A stretch of DNA of 64,000 bases from Verpa conica (lineage: Eukaryota > Ascomycota > Pezizomycetes > Pezizales > Morchellaceae), in contig JAUFSD010000009.1 of the NCBI GenBank assembly GCA_033030425.1, forward strand, positions 186,001 to 250,000, written 5' to 3'. A model generated the notes under the pieces. That model did no database searches and was not told the origin of the DNA. It saw only the letters and a program-made list of their open reading frames with translations. Both the position numbers and the translations under genes were made by a program. Shown here one piece after another: positions 10,501 to 19,507 of this stretch; the first letter of the stretch is position 1, and each line of letters opens with the position of its first letter.

Positions 10501-10724
10501 TGATAAGAGTGGGGGTGTGTGAGGGGTATTGAAGTATGGTGGGGTGAATGAGGTGAAATGGTTATCGATAGGAAGAATTTTGGGTCGTTGCACAGGACGG
10601 CTTGGCTAAAAAGAGCCGCATCTTGGCATTGAATCTCAACTTATCACTCGACCCCAACAGGGATTCGTAGAGGGCACAGTATAGAGTATACAGGGAGGTA
10701 TATATATATTGGTACTATCTATAT

Positions 10725-11768
10725 TCACAAATGTACAACAATTGCCTCATTCTTTAAATCGTCCTTCAGGCTTGGCCCCTTGCTCCTACAGTAAGATGCA
10801 TTCACGAGCACAGTTCCTCCAGTTCGTTCATCGTATTCCCCCCCAAAGAGCCTGTGGGAAACCCAGCACCACGCCCAAAGTCCCACCATCCTAAATAATG
10901 CCCATTTCCCACCACTGCAAGCCCCTTCGTAAAGCTTCTGCATCTCATCCCAGCGTATAAACTCCATCCCATATCCAGCTCGTACATGTCCAAACACGTG
11001 CAACAAAGGCCTCACCTGCCACAGTTCTCTCAAAAGATACCCACAACCCAACATCTTCCAAAAATCCAAATGGTATTTTGGTGGGCCGTGAGTCATGACA
11101 ATATCCGTATCAATAGGGATCACTCCAGTCCACGGATGTTGGTCAGCCATATACTGGAATGCTCCAGCTCCGCACTTTGGTGTTGACGGCGAGCCATAAA
11201 TCTTGATACTTCTATCCAGAGGCGACGGAAAATGCAGTATTATGCTTGAGTTATTGAGATATACAAGACCAGCAGCAGATAGAGTTTCCCAATCTACATA
11301 GGCTTTCTCATCACTCGAATTTTCGGGATCAAGACACGTTTCGTGGTTTCCGGCAATTACGACTTTATACCGGTGTGGCTGTGACGAGATCCATTCTAGT
11401 TTATCGTGAAGCTCATCAGGGGTGCCGGAAACCGTGAGATTTCCGGAATGGAGCAAAAGGTCGCCTGGTGGAAGCTGGGGCTTTGCGCCGAGGGTGTCCG
11501 AGATACATACTACTGCGAGTGTGTCCCCCTTGATCTCCGGGAGTGGTCTTCTTGCGGGGAGACTGTTATAAAGGACCCGGGCTAAGAATGGCGTAGGTGC
11601 TGATAGAAACTGTTCGAAATGTGAAGGGTACCTACGGTCGAGGAGACTGTCAAGTCCGCTACTTCTTGTGGTGAACATCTTGGAGGTCGCGTGAGGGCAG
11701 TACGGGAGGTTTGGGTTGGATGGTTGTTGTGAAATTTTACTGCTCAAAGGTATTGCCGTGGGGCTCAT
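10725..11768 (-). CDS. Calcineurin-like metallophosphoesterase-fold protein (MPPED type), probably inactive
   Basis: Single-exon, 347 aa from ATG at 11768; an internal Met at residue 31 (MFTTRSSGLD) is an alternative start. The MPPED-like fold is clear from LPPGDLLLHSGNLT, VVIAGNHE, IYGSPSTPKCGAGAFQY, VMTHGPP and VFGHVRAGYG. The family normally binds two metals through DxH, GD, GNH, H and GHxH. Here DTH is DTL, the AGD aspartate is SGN, and GHxH is GHVR, so at least three ligands are missing while GNHE and THGPP remain. Active relatives hydrolyse phosphodiesters (known); this copy is likely a pseudoenzyme or a recently degraded gene (inference). The reading frame is intact through the C-terminus, which argues for retention. 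Not a signal-peptide protein. Confidence 0.85.
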   Translation of the reverse strand: MSPTAIPLSSKISQQPSNPNLPYCPHATSKMFTTRSSGLDSLLDRRYPSHFEQFLSAPTPFLARVLYNSLPARRPLPEIKGDTLAVVCISDTLGAKPQLPPGDLLLHSGNLTVSGTPDELHDKLEWISSQPHRYKVVIAGNHETCLDPENSSDEKAYVDWETLSAAGLVYLNNSSIILHFPSPLDRSIKIYGSPSTPKCGAGAFQYMADQHPWTGVIPIDTDIVMTHGPPKYHLDFWKMLGCGYLLRELWQVRPLLHVFGHVRAGYGMEFIRWDEMQKLYEGACSGGKWALFRMVGLWAWCWVSHRLFGGEYDERTGGTVLVNASYCRSKGPSLKDDLKNEAIVVHL

Positions 11769-11876
11769 TTAGAGCTCTTGGCAGCTACAACGCCTAACTT
11801 AAAGTGTCGTACTGGACAACTAATGAAATTCCAAGTGGCTTAGGTACTCCTGTTCGATACTATAGCATTGAGGTAC

Positions 11877-12176
11877 TTACTCTAGAGTAATATGCAGGTA
11901 GTTTTCGATTACTGACGGAAGCGAAACATTTATATCAGCCCCTGCATTAGCGTAGTAAATGATCGTAGACCCTTTACTCGTAGTCTTCAAGCGTTTCCGG
12001 AGTACGGTAACAGGGAGCGCCATGTCTTGCCTACTGTCACATTGTATCTTCAAGGTGTAATGCACCTCATGGGTGTTTTGCCTCGAATTTAAGGCTAGCC
12101 ATTTGCTGAACTTTGTGCTGCCGAGGAATAGGTACCTGAGTTGGCCAACAGCACAGGCTTGCAAAAGTGACCTCAT
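11877..12176 (-). pseudogene. Ankyrin-like fragment
   Basis: A 99-codon frame from ATG at 12176. The end IIYYANAGADINVSLPSVIE resembles the second helix and turn of an ankyrin repeat (LLxNGADINxx). The rest is degraded. A 52-bp stretch coding MALPVTVLRKRLKTTS is duplicated in inverted orientation at 12182-12233, just upstream of this frame, so the locus has been rearranged. Probably a relic. Confidence 0.35.
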
Positions 12177-12233
12177 AGAAAAGACATGGCGCTCCCAGTT
12201 ACCGTATTCCGGAAACGCTTGAAGACTACGAGT
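11976..12233. repeat. 52-bp inverted duplication with 154-bp spacer
   Basis: The sequence at 12182-12233 is the reverse complement of 11976-12027 with only two differences out of 52. Both arms can encode the same peptide start (MALPVTV then L or F, RKRLKTTS). It covers part of the ankyrin-like fragment. Confidence 0.85.
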
Positions 12234-14717
12234 ATTGCTCTCTTTTGTGGGTTCATCCCATCAATTTAGCTATGTGGTGAAGTTTTGTTTGTTTTTCCTG
12301 GCACCACTCTACGCCACTATCCACCCTTGCATGTTGGTATGCATGGTGATCGCCGGTTGGAAGCTTCCGAAGCGACTCTCGATCCTGTCGATGAGATACC
12401 TATGTGGATGTAATTCTATGGCTCACAGGCCGAAGCCACCAAGCCACACAAGGAATCGAACCACTTCCCCGCGGAAAGAAAAGCCACCAGAGACATGCGG
12501 CAGAGATAGATACATGCAACCTGTTGGTACACCTGCAATGTTACCCGGCCTGGCAGCCTGAACCAAAGTCTCTATTTTACCCTATTCTTATAGGGAAGTA
12601 GTAGACGAGAAGTACCCGGAGTGCATGGACAACACACCGTACATGTATTGGGAATCCCTAGTAAAAAAAGTCTCCTCAGTATAATATACTCGTATTCTTG
12701 TAAGCCACGCTCTCGGCCCGGATCTATCGAATGCCCGCGGCATCTAAAATCTCTAAGGGTTAACATATACCAATAATTAATTAGATGACGTCTTAGGAAT
12801 ACCACCTAAACCCTACAGAAATCTCAGATTCCCATAGATCTTAGGGAAGTGACAATAAGGGGCTGCTTGTACATACCCCTTCTCTACGGCGCACTCTTCT
12901 CATCCCGCTTTATACTTTACGTTTAGTCGGCTAATTCGCGCCAAGCCTATCCACGTGACTCTTTGAGAGACAGAAATAATTTACAAGCAGTTGTAGTCAT
13001 TTTCGCCGGCAAGTAACCGTGATTTAACTGATAAGTGGCATATAATCACCGACATACAATGTCACAACTGGGACTTGACTTGAACTAGAATGAACCCTAC
13101 AAAGGAGTGTAATAGAAAGACTTGAAGCCCGGAGGCCAACGAGAAATAGAGCTAAGAATGCGAAATCGATAGATCAAATAGTTAGCTAGTAAGAGGGATG
13201 TTCTCTATCTGCATGTGGTCGTCCCACCCGGCATCTCACTCTGGGAGGTGATCCGGTTATCGCTAATTGTAGTAATATAGCAACCGGTATTGTATATAGG
13301 GCATCAGACGGTATTGAGCACGTGTGGCTGGTGTTGTCATCGAGTCCCAGGCGGCTCTCGCTACAGCTTGCGTAGCATCTCCCACTGTTGTGTCCCATGG
13401 GACAGTGATAGCCTTGTTACAGGACTGTTTAATAGCACGGGTTGTTTGTATAAGAAGTTGTTTGACTAAGAGCGAATAATTTGTATAGGGAAGAAATTAC
13501 CAAGAGAATTTGTGTGTCCTTTTCAAAGATTAAAATAAAAACAGTAAAAGATCTAAAAAATAACTATAGCATTACGCTTTTTATTAGTTTTATACTAATA
13601 GTTTATTTGAAGTCTATCCTGGTCTTTTATGTTAGACACTGTACAAATGAGAGCCCTGAAGCATATAAAAATTTTGCTGGCTGGTGTTGCATTGTCAGGC
13701 CAACCACAAGCCTGCACCAAGGAACTGCCCAACCGGAGACAGTTCTTTGTACTTACCCTTAACACCAGGCAGGTCACAAACTATTGGAGAATTCCTATCC
13801 CAACTACTGGGTATACGTGTACCGATTAAAAGCGGGGAGGATTAAATTTTCTGCTTCTCGCGATAGGATTTTATCAAGTAATTACCCTATGCTAGTCCAA
13901 TAGGATGGCAGTGATTATGCATGGGAGGTCTCAGCGCGCATAATGCGCAGAGCTCATTCATTACTTGGCGTGCGTGCGCAGCATGTAAGCTATTTTACCC
14001 CATATGGCATTAGCACTGTGGATCCGATCAAGGTACCAGAACTATTCGGCAAATACCCGGAAAGTTCAAGTTTTGGATCATGGGTTGCCCCGAGTGAGCA
14101 CACATAGATGTAGAATTATTGCGAGAGGTGAGTGGTGCAATAGATAGGCGCGATAAACATCTTATAAATAGTCTTGAGGGAATAGGAACAAGGCCCAACA
14201 CATAGTTAGGTCTTGGTCGGAGAAACATGTATCATTCAAAACAGCCGATATTGGCCTGGTTTGCTGATTAGTTACTCTACTGAAGGTGTGTACGATGTTC
14301 TCTCAGAATTGGAGGGGAAGCCTTACTCTAAGTAAAAAAGATGGGCCCATAAAACACCAACTCAACCTCTCAAATAAACCTCATCACAAATGGCAGATGA
14401 GGTTATTCTCCATCGAGGCGGTTTCTTCCAATAAGGCCTCAGCTTACCCCGGCCCGGGACCTACCTGCAGCCCACAGTCTCAGTTTCTTTTTTCATGACC
14501 CGATTAAACGTGGTGCTGGAAATTAGGGCTAGGCTGACACATAGTCACCGATATATGTGGCCGCAATGAGGGGCACAAGTTAGGTATAATACACTGTATG
14601 GAATCCATCAACCCGTATGGCCATGGACCCAACAAAACTAGACCTCATCTCAACTCACTTACCTCACTTACAAAAGAAGAGAAAAACTACTAAAAGGAGG
14701 CTACCGAGATTTCAAAG
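12234..14717. other. Gene-poor stretch
   Basis: About 2.5 kb without a supportable gene. It contains short chance frames, a minus-strand match to the Pol III B-box consensus at 12452-12462 without a convincing tRNA fold, a very AT-rich segment around 13440-13620, and the presumed promoter of the CorA-like gene. Confidence 0.5.
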
Positions 14718-17518
14718 ATGGATCAGGATCGTTTAAACTTACGGTGGGACTACGATGAGGCTAGGGCAATTCTCAGCCAAGATCACACCGATATCGATAA
14801 TTTCATCGCTGCGGTCCGCAAGAAGCATTGTCAGTAGATATTTCTTAATCGCACTGCGCATTGCTAATCTTCAAACTAGCTGGTATACAAAGTGACCACG
14901 AAGAACGAACCGAGCTGTTGAACCAATATTCGCGGCTTCCTCACCTTTCAACTCATCTACGCCGAGGATCCTCTCCTGAATACGGGTCAAATGCTCTAAG
15001 CACTCGCTCTGGCGAAATACTTGTTACTTTCTACACTCAAGAACTTGGACCCGAGGATCCCACTGATCAGAAGATTGATGAGGATGAGGATGAGGATGGA
15101 TCCCCCCCCCATACACAGTATGGTCGCAGAGCACTCGACGGTTACTTCCCTGACAACGAATCGACTGATCAACCGACCCAAGATGATTCTTTTCGATATC
15201 GGACCCCTTCATGTTTTGCCATTCCACTACAATACCTTCTCAAACTGGAAAAGGGGAAAACAATAGACGAGCCGAATAAACTAGTGATGGATTTATCCAA
15301 GATACCGCTAAGTCCCAGGACTGTTTCTCGGCCTGATAATGGGCGATTAAGGATTATGTACGTCGCGGGTCAATCTAAATAAATAAATAAGCGTTAAACT
15401 AACGGAATTCTAGAGAGTTCCCAACAACTTACTACGCCGAAGTAGGTACACCTATACTAAATAACCCTGTCTAGTTATATTTCCGGCCTGTCCGTGGAGA
15501 GATAAAGGGAACGAAGAGCACTAAATTCATGAGTGTAACGGTAGGAATTTCTCGAGACAATGAAGAATAGGGAAATCAGGTACCCTGTAAGTTTATCAAT
15601 TCTTGTATATCATACGATCCTAGTGAGATACCAAGGGGTAACATAAGAGATATAGGACCACCCAACTAAGAACCACCCAAGTAAGCAGCAGAAGGCCGAG
15701 ACGGAGGAAGTCCGAAGGGCAATGAAGTCCTTATCTTTGAAAACACTCATAGACAACCCTAAAGTGGCAATTACAAAGCTTAGGGACCACAAAGAGTCAA
15801 GGTTCTTGGCGGGTGTCTCCTACCATCCCAATATGCCAAGATACAAAAATCTGTCCGACGGAAAAAGAGCATCCTTTCTTCCTGGCACGGTATTATTTGT
15901 CGCAATACCGTATCTCGGGCTGGAGAGAATATCTCGTGTGAGCTTCCGGAAGAAGCCGGGAAAGGCTATAAGACAACCTCTTTTACAAGGCGAAGAACAT
16001 ACTGCCTTTCACCTTACCAACAATCTTGCATCATCGAGTATTTCCACTTTGAGTTTATTTGAGTATAACTTTCCCCGGAAGAAGAATACGGCATTATTCG
16101 ATAAGACCCAGACAAAGATTGCGGACAATTTATTGGTTGTGCATCAAGTCTGGTTCACGGTTTTTGATAATGGTCTGCCCCAAGTCTGATAGCTTTATCC
16201 CTATTTAGCTCCAGCTCACTGAAACTTGTAAAGAAACTATCGCAGCGTTCCGAAGCGCCAACGACAATCAAGTGGAGCACATACCACTATCCCCGCACCA
16301 CCAAAGTTTTGGGGCGTATCACACCCTTATCAATATGATCGACAATATATTGCCCTCGTGGGAATTATCGCTTTTAGACGACATCCGCGGTGCAATTTCC
16401 GAACTTGTTCGTCTCCACTCTCTAGTACCACTTTCCTTTGGAAATCTAATATATTATAGGAATACTCCATGAGCGAGAGCGGTGGTGTGGATGGTCTGAC
16501 AGAATTAATCGACAAATTATACACCATGAGAACAGAGCTCTCAACAATTGTCACCGTTGTCGACTTGCAAATAACGATCCTCAGACGCCTCAAAAAGTTC
16601 CATCTTGAAAGTGAACAGGCCCAGTTCAAGGTCATGCGTAAGGCGATTGACAAGGTTATCAAGAGCCGCAAAGGATTTCAGCAGGAGGTTGAATCTCTGA
16701 TAAACCGACTGAAGGATCTACAAGTCGCCAAACAAGACGTAAGTTAGCCCCCATAATATCCTATTCACTAGTAGCTAACAAACATTTATAGCGGCTTAAA
16801 TACCAGATGATGATAAATACAGCCCGAATGCAGGAGCTGACTGGCCTTACTTTGGAGGATTTGGCCTACCAGCAAGCAGAGGTACAGAAGATACAGCAAC
16901 AGCTTCAAGTGAAACAGGATGTGAGAATGACAGTGTTCACATCTGTGACGGTGGTGTTTCTACCTCTGAGTTTTTTTACTTCGGTTTGTTCCCATGCATA
17001 CACAGCCAATGATCTCCCCACACTCAACATAAACTAACACATAAATTTAGTACTTCGGGATGAACATCAATGGTATCAGAGATACCCCATGGTCACAAAA
17101 GTCGTTTTGGGCAATGTGCGCGCCTATTTCGTTCTTCATAACTGTATTTATCCTCTTGGCAGCTTTACGCACAAAAGGCCAAACAGAGTTCACCAAAGAG
17201 CTGAATCGTATAATTTCGTCCTTCACCCCTAGCTGGCTGAAAAGACGCACGGGCTCGCGACGGGCAGACCTTCCCACAATAACAGTCAATAATTCGTCTA
17301 CAGTACCATTTGCTGGGAACGGGGAATCTATTGCGCTGAACGACTTACCTTTCAGAGAACGCCGAGCCTCCATCGTCGCCGCACATCGATTGTCTAGAGC
17401 GGGGTACCCCCTCAGCCCCGCTACCCTAAACTTCCCACTCAGTCCTAGTAGTATGAATTTCGACATTGAAAAGCACTACTTAAACGACATATCCAGGGGA
17501 AGTCGTGACAATTCATGA
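14718..17518 (+). CDS. CorA-like Mg2+ transporter-domain protein, nine exons
   Basis: Reconstructed exons: 14718-14829, 14880-15357, 15414-15441, 15545-15586, 15656-16159, 16209-16424, 16460-16738, 16792-16983, 17051-17518, giving 772 aa. Most introns have good signals (GTACGT...CTAAC...TAG, GTAAGT...TAG); those at 16160-16208 (GTTTTT donor), 16425-16459 (35 nt) and the two tiny exons are less certain. The C-terminal CorA core is clear: long helical segments (residues about 460-590), then TM1 TVFTSVTVVFLPLSFFTS leading straight into the signature YFGMN (618-622), then TM2 FWAMCAPISFFITVFILLAA. The residue run LLVVHQVWF resembles the VDQLWLW block of fungal CorA-like proteins. CorA/ZntB proteins are pentameric divalent-cation channels; fungal members with long N-terminal domains are mostly uncharacterised. 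An Asp/Glu cluster lies near residue 105. Cytosolic Ser/Pro-rich tail. Confidence 0.8.
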
Positions 17519-18951
17519 GACAAAAGTTGAAAAGGCACGGCGATGTGATCGATTCGGGTGTCTTTCGGGAGAAGGGGTTGGGTAGGATATTACATGATCA
17601 AAATAAGGGTGGGGGCTTCTCTCTATTTTCAAGAAAATCAAAGTCACGAAATCACATTCATTTTTGGGAAATAGTTTCTTTTGTTGGAAGGATGTACTTT
17701 AGGTATGGGGCTTAAGGCGTTGGATTACTTTCATATGGGAATTGGGCTTAGGGGCGGATTTCTTAAAAATATTACATGTAGTTGGATACTTAGCTTGGTG
17801 CTGTTTTTGGTGGAAACATGAGAGATCAAAATGGGGCTGTAGGCAACCCGGATCAATTCAATTTTATCAATCCACTTTGTTAAAGTCGCTACTCTTCTGT
17901 TATCCCATGGCACGTAGCATCGGCTTTTAGAGGGCTTCAAAGCCCTCTGATTTCTTAGCACCCAGCTTTAGCACCCATTACACTCACTGCACCCACCAAC
18001 CCACCTCTATTTTTACTTCAGTTAAAGGAAAATCTTATTGTTAAACTGTATCAAGAGATTCCTACAAGGAGTTTTATCAATTACTGAACAGTAGAAGAAT
18101 TATGACATTTTTTAGTTAGACCTAGATTAATACTGATGTAATAAAAACACCCCCAAGTGAATAGATGTTTCTTATGGGGACTCAAGTTTTATATATCCAT
18201 TTTTTAACGTTTATTGAAGTATTCTGGTTGTTTAAGAAATTAAAACATATCCGTTGCTATGGCTACGTGTGATGGGAAGCAACACTCTTATGACCGAGCC
18301 CATATATGTGTATGTACATGGGTAGGGTCAATGATCGATTCTATCCTCACCACTAACGCAAGAGTAAATTAACCAGACAGGAAAGAATATACGATGAATT
18401 TATGAAGATAGAAACGGGTTATTTGACGAACTTTGTAATTAGTCATCTCCACCGCTATTCCTTTGCTCTTTTGATATTCCTCTTCCCAAAGCCCCCCTCT
18501 TCCGGTTTATCGTTTTTAGAGGCCTACAGCTCATATTTTCAAAGGACTGGGCCGGAGTTTATATATTAGTTTTCTTGTATTCATATAGAGATTAATTGAA
18601 ACGTATTTAAAATAGTTCCTAGATGATTTTACAGAATTATCGTTCTGTAAATCCCGGTATTGGGGAAGCCAGTGAGTTGGGGTGCTGAGGAGTGGGATAA
18701 ACAGAGCACTACATACATGTAGTGGGATTCCAGGAGCATCAACGAGCAGCCCTGAATTTTCCTCTACGTCCCTTCGACGTCCCACCTTCTCACCTCCTCA
18801 CCTTTGCAACTTTTTTTTCTCTTGCATCCACCATTCGAGCAGATTTTTAACTTTTGTTTCAACAGTTTCAAGCAATTATTTTCTTGCCTTTACTGTCCTC
18901 AAAGTTCTTTTCTGCCTCGAAGCAATCGAAATCAACAAGTTGCGTCTCACC
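17519..18951. other. Intergenic stretch
   Basis: No gene supported. Contains the CorA-like 3' flank and a palindromic hairpin at 17929-17948 (AGAGGGCTT, loop CA, AAGCCCTCT). Otherwise AT-rich unique-looking sequence. Confidence 0.5.
17929..17948. repeat. 9-bp perfect hairpin
   Basis: AGAGGGCTT (17929-17937) and AAGCCCTCT (17940-17948) are exact reverse complements with a 2-nt loop. A similar imperfect palindrome sharing AAGCCCTCT lies at 56917-56945. Could be the end of a small inverted-repeat element or a 3' processing structure. Confidence 0.4.
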
Positions 18952-19140
18952 TTTACGTCGTTTCACCGTTTTCACCTTGACGTTTCTCACCGTTTTCACC
19001 TTGACGTCTTTAACCTTTTCACCTTGACGTTTTTCACCGTTTTCACCTTGACGTCTTTCACCTTTTCACCTTGACGTTCTTGCACCTTTCTCACCTTGAC
19101 GTTATTCAACTTTTCACTTTGACGTTATTCCGCCTTTCTC
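18952..19140 (+). repeat. Minisatellite of about 24 bp, seven copies
   Basis: The core CACCTTGACGT (last copy CACTTTGACGT) recurs seven times at 23-25 bp spacing, TTGACGT starting near 18977, 19001, 19024, 19048, 19071, 19096 and 19119, with units like TTTTCACCTTGACGTYTTTC. It lies upstream of the low-complexity gene at 19508 and may be in its promoter or leader. TGACGT is the half-site type bound by bZIP factors (known), so an array of regulatory sites is possible but unproven. Confidence 0.8.
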
Positions 19141-19177
19141 GTCATCGAATCAGCAATCCTCACCCACCATCGACAGT

Positions 19178-19302
19178 ATCAAAATCACCGACATCGACAT
19201 CATCAACATCAACATCGACATCACCAACATCATCGACATCACCGACATCATCGACATTATCACCAACATCGACATCACCGCCGCCACCATCACCATCGAC
19301 AA
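19178..19302 (+). repeat. (ACATCR)n-type trinucleotide/hexanucleotide tract
   Basis: Runs of ATCGACATC, ATCACCAACATC and ATCACCGACATC repeat imperfectly for about 120 bp directly after the minisatellite. It lies in the presumed 5' leader of the next gene. Confidence 0.7.
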
Positions 19303-19437
19303 AACCCAAGTCTCTTCCCTTTTTGCGTACCGTTGACCGTGAGTTACACTATCCCCTACAGTCTCAAGAACATTATCTAACATTACCGTTTTCAACTATT
19401 AAGGACCCCTCAACAGTCCCGCTATAAATAAAAAATT

Positions 19438-19494
19438 GTATGTATTCAAATCCCTCCTCCTGAGAATATAAAAATCCATACTAACTCCCTCTAG
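19438..19494 (+). other. 5'UTR intron of the low-complexity gene
   Basis: GTATGT donor at 19438, perfect TACTAAC branch at about 19479 and CTCTAG acceptor at 19494 (57 nt). The frame of the downstream ATG (19508) contains no upstream ATG after splicing and hits TAA at 19400, so the intron is in the leader. Confidence 0.75.
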
Positions 19495-19507
19495 AAATAC
19501 CGCAGAT

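Noticed and set aside
12452..12462. Perfect B-box-like GGTTCGATTCC on the minus strand
   Set aside because: The surrounding sequence does not fold as a tRNA and the best A-box candidate has two mismatches at an unusual spacing.
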